Positions 28,518 to 38,800 of a stretch of DNA of 64,000 nucleotides are shown here, in pieces. Source of the stretch: Buchnera aphidicola (Schlechtendalia peitan) (lineage in GTDB: Bacteria > Pseudomonadota > Gammaproteobacteria > Enterobacterales > Enterobacteriaceae). A program made the translations under genes and the position numbers. A model generated the notes under the pieces. It searched no databases. It saw only the letters and a list, made by a program, of their open reading frames with translations, and was not told the DNA's origin. Location of the stretch: positions 1 to 64,000 of the forward strand of contig CP140043.1 of NCBI GenBank assembly GCA_039830055.1, read 5' to 3'. The first letter of the stretch is position 1; each line of letters starts with the position of its first letter.

Positions 28518-29321
28518 ATGTATTATCATATTATTTCATCCGATTTAGATGGAACTTTGTTGTCTTTAAATAATTGTTTAACAGAATATACAAAAAATGT
28601 TATTCAATTATTAGTTAGTAAAGGCATTTATTTTGTAATAGCAACAGGCAGGCATTATATTGAAACGTTAAAAATTAAGAATAATTTAGGAGTTTCAGTT
28701 TTTCTTATTACTGCAAATGGAGCAAGGATATATGATCTTAATGATCAATTGATATATAGTTGTAACCTCAAAAAAAATATTGTATTACAGTTAATACAAT
28801 TATGTTTATTAGAAAAAGACATATTAATTCAATTATATTCTCATGATAGTTGGTATATTAGTAAGAATTATTTTAATAGTAAAAAATCTTATTGTTCATT
28901 TGGTATGCAACATAAATTATTTAATTTAAAAAGTTTGATGTATCTTGATGTTATCAAGATATTTTTTACTAGCAGTAATGTACAAAAATTACTACTATTA
29001 GAAAAATATATTATAAATACATTTAAAAAATGGGTAAATGTTAGTTTTTCGGATTCGCATTGTTTAGAAATAGTTTCCTGTCAAGTATCTAAAGGAAATG
29101 CTTTAAAGTTATTATCAGATGTATTGGGTTTGTCTTTAAAAGATTGTTTGTCTTTTGGTGATGGAATGAATGATAAAGATATGTTAGAAATGTCTGGTAA
29201 AGGATGTATTATGAAAAATGGACAATCTGTTCTTAAGAAAAGTCTTCCTAATTGTGAAATTATTGGTAGTAACTCTGAAAATGGGGTAGCTAATTATTTA
29301 ATTAAGATATTTAATTTATAA
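28518..29321 (+). CDS. yigL: HAD-family sugar/pyridoxal phosphatase YigL (Cof type)
   Basis: Haloacid-dehalogenase-superfamily phosphatase; E. coli YigL acts on pyridoxal phosphate and sugar phosphates in vitro. 267 residues. Motif I is DLDGTLL (about residues 9-15) with the nucleophile Asp, motif II is the Thr of ATGRH, a conserved Lys is in CQVSKGNALK, and motif IV is FGDGMNDKDML. The C-terminal GKGCIMKNG and IGSNSENGV resemble E. coli YigL more than YidA. In E. coli yigL also lies close to metE. AAGGA ribosome site. Confidence 0.9.
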   Translation: MYYHIISSDLDGTLLSLNNCLTEYTKNVIQLLVSKGIYFVIATGRHYIETLKIKNNLGVSVFLITANGARIYDLNDQLIYSCNLKKNIVLQLIQLCLLEKDILIQLYSHDSWYISKNYFNSKKSYCSFGMQHKLFNLKSLMYLDVIKIFFTSSNVQKLLLLEKYIINTFKKWVNVSFSDSHCLEIVSCQVSKGNALKLLSDVLGLSLKDCLSFGDGMNDKDMLEMSGKGCIMKNGQSVLKKSLPNCEIIGSNSENGVANYLIKIFNL

Positions 29322-29831
29322 ATTTAACACTTGATTTTAATACTTGTTGAATTGTTTTGTAGATTATTAGCATTATATATTTTAAAGTATGGATTTAATT
29401 GTATTGTTGTAATGTATTGAAAATTCATGTTTATTATAAATAGTACATATTTATAAATATATGTTTGAATTTTTTATTACTTTTTCTTTTAATATAGGTT
29501 TTTGCATTTTATATCACAATATAATTTTGATAAAGTATACTATATTTTTATATATAGTTTTGTTTAAGGTAAGAAAAGTTTATTAATAAATTTACAAATT
29601 GTTACGAAGTTTATATATATTTAATATCCATTTAATTATATTTTATTTAACTAAAGTTATATTTATAAGTATTGTATATATATTATATGGTATTACTAAT
29701 ATTTTTAAAGTATTTAAATAAATGAAACAGTCTATTATATAAATAACGAATTATTTTTAAAGTTTTAAACTTTAGAAAATATTTTTATAGTGTTTTTAGT
29801 ATGTTAAATATTTATGTATAGGAACTGTTAT
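29322..29831. other. AT-rich gap yigL-metE; no metR
   Basis: About 500 bases without an open frame. In E. coli the genes between yigL and metE are bioP and metR, the latter the LysR-type activator of metE. Neither is visible. A short palindrome AAAGTTT-T-AAACTTT lies at about 29758-29772, some 60 bases before the metE start. It resembles the decamer cluster near 13.2 kb, but nothing in it matches the MetR site pattern TGAA-N5-TTCA. The metE promoter must lie here. Confidence 0.5.
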
Positions 29832-32102
29832 ATGAGAGTAATAAGTCATACATTAGGTTTTCCCAGAATTGGTGTGAATCGTGAATTAAAAATAGCACAG
29901 GAAAATTATTGGTCTGGAAGAATTTCTCAAGACGAATTATTATCTGTTGGAAAAATGTTACGACATCGTCATTGGAAGCAGCAAGAGAAAGAAGGTATTG
30001 ATTTTATCCCGGTAGGTGATTTTTCTTGGTACGATCATGTTTTAGGAATGACTATGTTATTAGGAAATATACCTAAAAGACATAAAAATAAAGATGGTAC
30101 TGTGACTTTGAATACTATGTTTCGTATTGCTCGTGGAAGTTCTATTAATGAAGAATCAGTACCTGCGTCAGATATGACAAAGTGGTTTAATACTAATTAT
30201 CATTATATTGTTCCTGAATTTACGAGTACTTCGAATTTTAGTTTATCTTGGTTACAGTTATTAGAAGAAGTTGATGAAGCTTTGTTACTTTATAAAAATG
30301 TTAAACCTGTAATTTTAGGTCCATTAACTTATTTGTGGTTAGGAAAAGTTAAAGGTTCTTATTTTGATAAGTTAAGCTTATTAGATAAGATTATTCCAGT
30401 GTATAATAACATTTTATTAGAATTTAAAAAAAGAAATATTACATGGGTTCAAATTGATGAACCTATTTTAGTATTAGAATTATCTAAAAGATGGAGAGAA
30501 TCTTTTTACTATGTTTATGAAAAATTATTTGGACATACTAAAATATTATTAACTACTTATTTTGGAGGTATTCATCATAATATTGATATAATATCTAAGT
30601 TACCTGTACAAGGTTTACATGTAGATTTAATTTCTGAAAAATGTGATTTATCTTTATTAAATTCGAAATTATCTAAAGATTTGTTAATATCTTTAGGGAT
30701 TATAAATGGAAGAAACGTTTGGCGTACAAATTTATTTGAATGGTTTACAAAAATAAAGTCATTTTTAATGTTGAGAAAACATGTTTGGATAGCCCCTTCC
30801 TGTTCTTTATTGCATTCTCCTATAGATTTACAGTGTGAAACTGTATTAAACAGTGAAATAAAAAATTGGTTGTCTTTTGCATTACAAAAATGTAAAGAGC
30901 TATTTCTGTTAAAAAATGCATTGAATAATAATATTGTTGAAGAGATAAAAAATTGGAGTCAATTTATTTGTTCTCGTCGTACTTCAAATTTAGTTAATGA
31001 TGTTGTAGTTAAAAATAGAGTTAATAAAATTTTATGGAATAATAATTTTAGAAAAAGTTCATATTCTTCTAGAGTAAAGAAACAAAGAATTAAATTAAAT
31101 TTACCTATATTGCCTATTACTACTATAGGTTCTTTTCCACAAACTCAAGAAATAAGACAATTACGTTTGGATTTTAGATTAGGAAATATAAGTTTTGAGC
31201 AATATCAAAGTGAGTTATATAAGAATATAGCATCTGTTATTTCTTTTCAAGAAAAATTGGATATCGATGTTTTAGTTCATGGAGAATTTGAACGAAATGA
31301 TATGGTAGAATATTTTGGAGAAAATTTAAATGGTTTTGCATTTACTAAGAATGGGTGGGTTCAAAGTTATGGATCAAGATGTGTAAAGCCCCCAATTATT
31401 GTAGGGGATATTAGTCGTTCTAAATCTATAACTGTGGATTGGATTACTTATGCTCAATCTTTAACTAGCAAACCGGTTAAAGGCATGTTAACTGGTCCTA
31501 TAACTATTTTGTGTTGGTCTTTTTTACGAGAAGATTTATCTAAAAAAGATATAGCGAAGCAAATAGCATTATCTTTACGTGATGAAGTATTAGAGTTAGA
31601 AAGTAAAGGAATATCTATTATTCAAATTGATGAACCAGCTTTGAGAGAGGGTTTGCCATTACGCCGAAGTTTGTGGGATGAATATTTATCTTGGACTACT
31701 GAAGTTTTTCGGTTAACTTATTCTAGTGTTCGTGATGATACTCAAATTCATACGCATATGTGTTATTGTGAATTTAATGATATTATGGATGCTATTGTAT
31801 CGTTAGATGTAGATGTTATTACCATTGAAACATCAAGATCTGATATGGAATTATTAGAATTTTTTAAAGATTTTAAATATCCTAATGATATTGGACCAGG
31901 TGTTTATGATGTTCATTCGCCTAGTATACCTGATGTAGAATGGATAGTTACTTTACTAAAGAAAGCTGTTAATTGTATTTCAATTAAAAAATTATGGGTT
32001 AATCCGGATTGTGGATTAAAAACAAGAGATTGGAATATTACTCGATCTTCTTTATTAAACATGGTTAAAGCAGCAAAAATTATTAGAAAAAGTTATAATT
32101 AG
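29832..32102 (+). CDS. metE: Cobalamin-independent methionine synthase
   Basis: Transfers the methyl group of 5-methyltetrahydropteroyl-triglutamate to homocysteine, the final step of methionine synthesis. 756 residues from the ATG at 29832 (E. coli 753); AGGAA at 29820-29824 supports this start over an ATG six codons earlier. N-terminal HTLGFPRIG and the linker TTIGSFPQTQEIR are present. The catalytic domain has HGEFERNDMVEYFGE, IQIDEPALREGLPLR and THMCYCEFNDI (zinc His/Cys), with the last zinc Cys in NPDCGLKTR. Its 3' end forms one arm of a 159-bp palindrome. Methionine is one of the amino acids that symbionts supply; MetF, the folate partner, is at 50971. Confidence 0.98.
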   Translation: MRVISHTLGFPRIGVNRELKIAQENYWSGRISQDELLSVGKMLRHRHWKQQEKEGIDFIPVGDFSWYDHVLGMTMLLGNIPKRHKNKDGTVTLNTMFRIARGSSINEESVPASDMTKWFNTNYHYIVPEFTSTSNFSLSWLQLLEEVDEALLLYKNVKPVILGPLTYLWLGKVKGSYFDKLSLLDKIIPVYNNILLEFKKRNITWVQIDEPILVLELSKRWRESFYYVYEKLFGHTKILLTTYFGGIHHNIDIISKLPVQGLHVDLISEKCDLSLLNSKLSKDLLISLGIINGRNVWRTNLFEWFTKIKSFLMLRKHVWIAPSCSLLHSPIDLQCETVLNSEIKNWLSFALQKCKELFLLKNALNNNIVEEIKNWSQFICSRRTSNLVNDVVVKNRVNKILWNNNFRKSSYSSRVKKQRIKLNLPILPITTIGSFPQTQEIRQLRLDFRLGNISFEQYQSELYKNIASVISFQEKLDIDVLVHGEFERNDMVEYFGENLNGFAFTKNGWVQSYGSRCVKPPIIVGDISRSKSITVDWITYAQSLTSKPVKGMLTGPITILCWSFLREDLSKKDIAKQIALSLRDEVLELESKGISIIQIDEPALREGLPLRRSLWDEYLSWTTEVFRLTYSSVRDDTQIHTHMCYCEFNDIMDAIVSLDVDVITIETSRSDMELLEFFKDFKYPNDIGPGVYDVHSPSIPDVEWIVTLLKKAVNCISIKKLWVNPDCGLKTRDWNITRSSLLNMVKAAKIIRKSYN

Positions 32103-32213
32103 TGATAATATAAAAAAAAAACGATATTGTTAATGTTAACAATATCGTTTTTTTTTATATTATCACTAATTATAACTTTTTCTAATAATTTTTGCTGCTT
32201 TAACCATGTTTAA
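32055..32213. repeat. 159-bp near-perfect palindrome across the metE 3' end
   Basis: The left arm 32055-32133 (79 bases) is the exact reverse complement of the right arm 32136-32213 (78 bases), apart from one base in an A10/T9 homopolymer; the centre is only TG (32134-32135). The left arm contains the last 16 codons of metE including the stop. The right arm is thus an inverted copy of the gene's end. Outside the arms the similarity stops abruptly. Confidence 0.95.
32112..32156. terminator. Bidirectional intrinsic terminator core of metE / yicC
   Basis: The centre of the palindrome is A10, then CGATATTGTTAA, TG, TTAACAATATCG, T9: a 12-pair stem with an A-tract on one side and a T-tract on the other. 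This works as an intrinsic terminator in both directions. metE (+) and yicC (-) converge on it. Confidence 0.85.
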
Positions 32214-32559
32214 AATTTACTATAAAGTAAAATTTACATAATTTTACTGTATTTTGTAAAATATTCAATTCATTATTTAAACAAAATTTTAAAATATTTT
32301 TTCATGATTAATGTTTTAAAAGTTAACTATAATATTAATTATTAATATACATGATCATATTTTAATTATTTTTAAATTTTTATCTTAAGTATTAAAAGTA
32401 TTTTTAATATTATAAAATGTATTAAAATATAACATATGTACTTCTAATATTACATTTTAATAATTATGTATATTAATATTAATATAATTAGTTATATTTT
32501 TCTTAAAGATTGTTATTTATTAAAATGATATTTAATTATTTATACTATAATGTTAGTAT
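32214..32559. other. Gene-free AT-rich spacer metE-yicC
   Basis: About 350 bases between convergent genes with no open frame, no RNA motif and no marked repeat beyond simple A/T tracts. Confidence 0.5.
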
Positions 32560-33423
32560 TTATTCTATATTTTGACTCTGTTCTCTAATTTGTTCGATTA
32601 GTACTTTAATTTCTATGACAGAAGAATGAATATCAAAATTTGAGGATTTTGAAGATAATGTGTTAATTTCTCGATTTAATTCTTGCATTATAAAATCTAA
32701 TTTACGACCAATAGGTTCATTATTTTCTAATATAGAAAAAGTTTTTGAAATGTGTATATCAATTCTATCTAATTCCTCTGCAATATCAGTTTTTTGTATT
32801 ATAAAAAAGAGTTCTTGATTTAATCTATTTTGATCAATATCTATTTTTAGTTCTTCTATTTTTTCTAAAATTCTCTTTTTTTGCCATTGTATAATTTGTG
32901 TTATGTTATTTCTAATAATTTTAATATTGTGTTTTATAACAAATAATTTTTTTTCTATTAATTTTTTAAGATGAATACCTTCATTTTTTCTAAATTTTAA
33001 TAGTTGTTTTATAGTTTTTTGAAATAAATCTGATAGTTCAGAAGAAATCTTATCTATATTATGATTTTTTAAATTTATTACTCCTGGCCAATTTAACAAA
33101 TCAATTATATTTATAATTCCATCGGGTATGTTTAATTTAATATATTTTATATATTTTATTAATTGTTTAATTAAAACAGTATTTATAGATTTAGTTGGTA
33201 TTGTATATTTATTGGATTCAAATTGTAGATTACATTCTATTTTACCACGATTTAAATTAGATCTAATATATTGACGTATTAATGGTTCTAATTCTCGAAA
33301 TTCTTCTGATAGTCTAAGATTAATTTCTAGATAACGATGATTAAACGAACGTACTTCAAAAATAGCGCTTCCCCATGTTCTATTTATTTTTTCTTTTGCA
33401 TATCCTGTCATGCTATATATCAT
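32560..33423 (-). CDS. yicC: YicC family protein (endoribonuclease-like)
   Basis: 287 residues, the same length as E. coli YicC, to which it aligns end to end: MIYSMTGYAKEKI at the start, SFNHRYLEINLRL, and the C-terminal LDFIMQELNREINTLSSKS and KVLIEQIREQSQNIE. The family is linked to RNA turnover; E. coli YicC has been described as an endoribonuclease that affects small RNA stability. The molecular role in a symbiont is unknown. It stands alone, convergent with metE. Confidence 0.93.
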   Translation of the reverse strand: MIYSMTGYAKEKINRTWGSAIFEVRSFNHRYLEINLRLSEEFRELEPLIRQYIRSNLNRGKIECNLQFESNKYTIPTKSINTVLIKQLIKYIKYIKLNIPDGIINIIDLLNWPGVINLKNHNIDKISSELSDLFQKTIKQLLKFRKNEGIHLKKLIEKKLFVIKHNIKIIRNNITQIIQWQKKRILEKIEELKIDIDQNRLNQELFFIIQKTDIAEELDRIDIHISKTFSILENNEPIGRKLDFIMQELNREINTLSSKSSNFDIHSSVIEIKVLIEQIREQSQNIE

Positions 33424-33472
33424 AATCTAACCCCCGTTGAAACAGTACTAATAAATTTAATTTTTAAAAATT

Positions 33473-35044
33473 TTAGTGTTTGAAATATCTGCGTTGTGTA
33501 AAAATCATAGAAATTTTATGTTGATCAACAGAAGAAATGATTTCTGCATCTCGAATTGATCCACCAGGCTGAATGATGCATGAAACACCTTGTTTAGCAA
33601 CAATATCGATGCTATCTTTAAACGGAAAAAATGCGTCTGATGCCATAATAGATTTTTCTAAAGTTGTTATATTATCTTGAACTTTCATGCTTGCAATTTT
33701 AACAGAATCAATACGGCTAGTTTGTCCTGCTCCAATACTAATTGTTTTTAAATTTCGTACGTATATTACAGCATTGGATTTAAGATATTTAACAATTTTT
33801 AAAGCAAATATAGCATTATTTGTTTCATTCAAAGAAGGTAGACGTTTACTAACTATTTTCCAATTTTTTGTATCAATACAATTATTATTATTTGTTTGAA
33901 TTAATACAGTTTCATTAAGTGATCTTAAGTGTAATATGTTTCTATTTTCATATTTGTTGCAATATTTTAAAATTCTGATGTTTGGTTTTTTGGAAAATAT
34001 TATTAAAGCTGCACTAGTAATATCTGGAGCTATAACTAATTCGACAAATTGTTTATTAATTATAGTTTCAGCTGTGCGTTTATGTAATACATCATTAAAA
34101 GCAATTACGCCACCAAAAGCTGAAATAGGATCAGTATTATAAGCAGAAATATATGCAGAACGTTGATCATTTGATACTGATACACCACAAGGATTTCCGT
34201 GTTTTATTATTACACATGCTTGTTGATCAAATTCTTGAACGCATGATGTAGCTATATCAGAATCTAATACGTTATTATAAGATAAAGGTTTTCCTTGCAT
34301 TTGAATAATATTACTATTTTGGAATACATTAACATATAATCCCGCTTTTTGATGTTGATTTTCTCCATACACTAAGTTTTGTTTTTTTTTAAAAGTGAAA
34401 TTTAAATATTGAGGTAAAGAGTTTAAAGAAAGATTTAAGTGAGGTTTATTGATAAGGTTTGAAAAATATTCTGCAATATAATAATCATAATTTGATATAT
34501 ATTGAAATGCAGATAACGCTAATTCTAAACGTAATTTACTAGAAATAGAATTATTATTAATGCTCATCTCGTTTATTATACGATTATAATCATGAAATTG
34601 AGTTGCAACAGTTACATAATTATGATTTTTTGCAGCAGCTCGAACCATGGCTGGCCCACCGATATCAATTAATTCAATTATTTCATTATGATTCATATTT
34701 TTTTTATGACATATTTCGGAAAATGGGTAAAAATTTACTACAACTAAATCCATTTGAATTATTTCGTAATTATTTATAGCTTTTTGATCGTTTTCATGAC
34801 GTGCTAATATTCCAGCATATATTTTATGATGAAGAGTTTTAATTCTTCCTGACATTATTTCAGGACATTGAGTATATTCAGAAATATTTTTAGATCTAAT
34901 ACCTGAATTGTTTAATATTTTTGTTGTTCCAGAGGTAGCAAACAAATTAACATTGTTTTGAATAAGTTTTTTAGCAAAGTCTACAATCCCGGTTTTATCA
35001 AAAACACTAATTAATGCATTTTTTATTTTTGTATTTTTATTCAT
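33473..35044 (-). CDS. purH: Bifunctional PurH: AICAR transformylase / IMP cyclohydrolase
   Basis: Last two steps of de novo IMP synthesis. 523 residues (E. coli 529). The N-terminal cyclohydrolase (MGS-like) domain has ISVFDKTGI and ATSGTTKIL (about residues 11-43) and GRIKTLHHKIYAGIL. The transformylase domain has the KHGNPCGVS signature and later GAGQTSRIDSV and SDAFFPF. purD, next to it in E. coli, is absent here. AICAR produced by histidine synthesis would also be used by this enzyme. Confidence 0.97.
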   Translation of the reverse strand: MNKNTKIKNALISVFDKTGIVDFAKKLIQNNVNLFATSGTTKILNNSGIRSKNISEYTQCPEIMSGRIKTLHHKIYAGILARHENDQKAINNYEIIQMDLVVVNFYPFSEICHKKNMNHNEIIELIDIGGPAMVRAAAKNHNYVTVATQFHDYNRIINEMSINNNSISSKLRLELALSAFQYISNYDYYIAEYFSNLINKPHLNLSLNSLPQYLNFTFKKKQNLVYGENQHQKAGLYVNVFQNSNIIQMQGKPLSYNNVLDSDIATSCVQEFDQQACVIIKHGNPCGVSVSNDQRSAYISAYNTDPISAFGGVIAFNDVLHKRTAETIINKQFVELVIAPDITSAALIIFSKKPNIRILKYCNKYENRNILHLRSLNETVLIQTNNNNCIDTKNWKIVSKRLPSLNETNNAIFALKIVKYLKSNAVIYVRNLKTISIGAGQTSRIDSVKIASMKVQDNITTLEKSIMASDAFFPFKDSIDIVAKQGVSCIIQPGGSIRDAEIISSVDQHKISMIFTQRRYFKH

Positions 35045-35190
35045 AATTTTTATTTTTAATATACTCTCTAATAATATATTGGAAATTAAATTTATTTTTT
35101 AATATTATATATTTTTAATATATTGAATAAGTAATATAGAATATATTAGTGATATACATGTATTATTAAAATATTATATTATTCTAAATT

Positions 35191-35472
35191 TTATATTTTG
35201 TTTTTTATTTCTGACTTAAAAGTTTTACCTGATGTAAACATTGGAATTTTTGTTTCTGAAATATGCATTTTTTCTCCAGTTTTAGGATTTCTTCCAATTC
35301 TTGCTGCTCTTTTGTTGACTTTAAATGTACCAAATCCTGCTAATTGAACAGATTTCCCATTTTTCAGTGAATCAATAATAGTCATTAATGTTGTTTCTAA
35401 AATAAACTTAATTTTCGTTTTTGATAAATTAGTTTGTTTAGAAATTACGTTAATAAGTTGAGTTTTATTCAT
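35191..35472 (-). CDS. hupA: DNA-binding protein HU-alpha type
   Basis: Small histone-like protein that bends DNA and organises the nucleoid. 93 residues from MNKTQLINVISKQ (ATG at 35472); an in-frame ATG 19 codons earlier adds a tail without homology, so the later start was chosen. Contains the HU signature GFGTFKVNKRAARIGRNPKTGE, of which the core is the beta-arm (about residues 46-67). E. coli HU is 90 residues. As the only HU gene in the window it probably forms homodimers. Downstream of rpoC on the minus strand, as in E. coli order. Confidence 0.96.
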   Translation of the reverse strand: MNKTQLINVISKQTNLSKTKIKFILETTLMTIIDSLKNGKSVQLAGFGTFKVNKRAARIGRNPKTGEKMHISETKIPMFTSGKTFKSEIKNKI

Positions 35473-35749
35473 TTTTATTTCTCGATAATATTTGGTTTTA
35501 TAAAACAGTTTAAAATATTTTTTTTGCATAGAAAATAGAAGTTAATTATAATTAAGTACTATTTTTTAAATAGTAATTGTTTTTTTAAATAATTTATAAT
35601 ATTTTCATAAATATACTTAATATATAGTATATATTTTTAATATTTTTAAAAAAGTAAAGTGCATAGTTATTACTTAATTTCTATTTAATGTTTTTCAAGT
35701 TTTATATTGCAAAGCATTATTTTAATTATAAATTTTTTAAGTAATAAAT

Positions 35750-35795
35750 ATAAAAAACAAACATTCACAGGAATAAGTAAATGTTTATTTTTTAT
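35750..35795 (-). terminator. Terminator of the rpoBC transcript
   Basis: On the minus strand bases 35795-35780 pair with 35765-35750 (16 pairs, one G-U, loop 14 bases). The 3' arm ends in a U-rich stretch. It begins only seven bases after the rpoC stop. This fits an intrinsic terminator for the secE-to-rpoC gene block. Confidence 0.8.
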
Positions 35796-35801
35796 CTGAA
35801 T

Positions 35802-38800
35802 TTATACTGTAGAATTTAATAATTCTGATAAATTAGCTGATGCTTCTTCTACACTAATAGACGGAGATAAATTAGCATTAGTATTTTCCTTTCTACGATG
35901 GTCTAAACGTTTTTGATGATAAGCATATCCTGTTCCTGCAGGTATTAATCGTCCTACAATAACATTTTCTTTTAGCCCACGTAATTCATCTTTTTTTCCA
36001 GCTACTGCTGATTCAGTGAGCACTCTTGTTGTTTCTTGAAATGAAGCTGCAGATATAAAAGATTCTGTTGCAAGAGAAGCTTTAGTAATTCCTAACAAAT
36101 CTCTAGAAAAAGTTGCTAATATTTGTCCTTTATAGTTTAGTATTTGATTAGATATCTTAACTCGAGAATACTCTACTTGTTCTCCGTTTAAAAATTCTGA
36201 GTTTCCAGATTCAATAATTGTTGCTTTTCTTAACATTTGTCGTATTATAACTTCAATATGCTTGTCATTTATTTTAACTCCTTGGAGACGATATACTTCT
36301 TGTACTTCATTAACGATGTATTTTGTTACAGCTTGAATTCCTCTTAATCTTAAAATATCATGTGGAGATTCTGGCCCGTCAGATATGATATCACCTTTTT
36401 CAACTCTTTCTCCTTCAAATACATTGAGTTGTCTCCATTTTGGAATCATTTCTTCATAAGGATTGTTTCCATTATATGGTGTAATAATTAGTCGACGTTT
36501 TCCTTTAGTATCTTTTCCAAAAGAAATAAAACCACTAATTTCAGCTAAAATTGCTAACTCTTTTGGTCTTCGTGCTTCAAAAAGATCCGCAACTCTTGGT
36601 AACCCCCCGGTAATATCTTTAGTACCACCTGATTCTTGAGGGATTCTAGCTAAAGTATCTCCAGATCTAATTTTGATATTATTGTCAACTTGTACTATTG
36701 CTCTTCCCGGTAAAAAATATTGTGCTGGCATATCAGTACCAGTAATTAAAACATCGTTATTATCGGAATCAACTATTTTTAATGATGGACGTAAATCTTT
36801 TCCAATTATTGTTCGTTCCGATGTGTCGAGAATTACTATAGATGTTAAACCTGTGAGTTCGTCTGTCTGTCTAGTAATACTTTGTCCATCAATCATATCT
36901 ACGAATTTAATATATCCATTGACTTCTGAAATGACTGGAATAGTATGAGGATCCCATTTTGCTACTATTTCTCCTGGTTTTACTATTTCTTTACTTTGTT
37001 TAGCTATTATAGCTCCGTATGGAACTTTGTAACTTTCCTTTGTTCTTCTAAACTTATCAATAATTTTTAGTTCAACATTTCGTGAAGTAATTATAATTTT
37101 TCCTTCAGAATTGACAACAGATTTAGCATTATTAAGTTTGATAGTACCAAAATTTTTTACTTGTATACTAGATTCTAGCGCTGCTCTTGAAGCTGCTCCA
37201 CCAATGTGAAATGTTCTCATTGTAAGTTGTGTACCTGGCTCTCCAATAGATTGCGCAGCGATAACTCCAATTGCCTCTCCTTTTTTTACTATATTTCCTC
37301 GAGCTAAATCTCTACCATAACAGTGAGAACATACGCCAAAATTAGTTTCACAATTTACTACTGATCTGACTTTAACACTATCAATAGAGTTTTTTTCTAA
37401 AATGTCGCACCATTTTTCGTTTAACAACGTATTTTTAGGTATTAATATATTAGTGTAATAAGTATCTAAAATATTATCGACTGTTACACGGCCTAAAACT
37501 TTTTCTCGAAGCGGTTCCTTGACATCTCCTCCTTCTATTACAGCAGTCATAATAATACCTTCATTTGTTTTGCAATCATCTTCAGTAATTACTAAATCTT
37601 GAGCCACGTCTACTAAACGACGAGTTAAATAACCTGAGTTAGCAGTTTTTAAAGCAGTATCAGCTAGTCCTTTTCGAGCTCCATGAGTTGAAATAAAGTA
37701 TTGCAATACGTTTAATCCTTCTCTAAAATTTGCTGTAATTGGAGTTTCTATAATGGAACCATCAGGTTTTGCCATTAACCCTCTCATTCCAGCTAACTGT
37801 CGAATTTGAGCAGCTGATCCTCTAGCACCAGAATCTGCCATCATAAAAATACTATTAAAAGAGGTTTGTTGTACTATTTCGTTTGTTTTATTAATTACGG
37901 ATTCTGTAGATAAATTTTTCATCATAGCTTTTGAGACACGTTCATTAGCTGCAGCCCAAATATCAATAACTTTGTTATATCGTTCTCCTGAAGTTACTAA
38001 CCCTGATTGAAATTGATCTTGTATTTCTGCTACTTCAATTTCAGCTTCTGTAATAATGTTAGCTTTTTGATTTGGAATAACCATATCATCAATTCCTACT
38101 GATGCGCCAGATCGTGCAGCATAAGCAAATCCTGTATACATAATTTGATCAGCAAAATGTACTGTTTGCTTTAATCCTAATATGCGATAACAAATGTTTA
38201 GCATTGTAGAAATAGATTTTTTACCTAAAATTTGATTTACTATAGAAAAAGGTAATCCTTTTGGGACAATCATCCATAAAATTGTTCTTCCTATAGTAGT
38301 AGATATTATTTTTTTTGTTTTTAGAAACTGTTTATTTTCTGAAGGAACGTATTCTGATATTCTTACTCGTACTTTAGCATGCAGTTCAGCTAATCCCATA
38401 CGATATACTCTTTCTGCTTCTCTAGGATTGCTCAATATCATACCTTCTCCTTTTGCATTAATTTTTTCTCGAGTCATATAGTACAACCCTAATACGACAT
38501 CTTGAGAAGGTACAATAATTGGTTCCCCATTAGCAGGTGATAAAATATTGTTAGTAGACATCATTAATGACCGTGCTTCTAATTGAGCTTCCAAAGTTAA
38601 CGGTACGTGTACAGCCATTTGATCTCCATCAAAATCTGCATTATATGCCGCACATACTAATGGATGTAGTTGTATAGCTTTTCCTTCAATTAATACTGGT
38701 TCAAAAGCTTGAATGCCTAATCTATGTAAAGTAGGAGCTCTATTTAGTAATACAGGATGTTCTCGAATAACTTCATCTAAAATATCCCATACAATTGATT

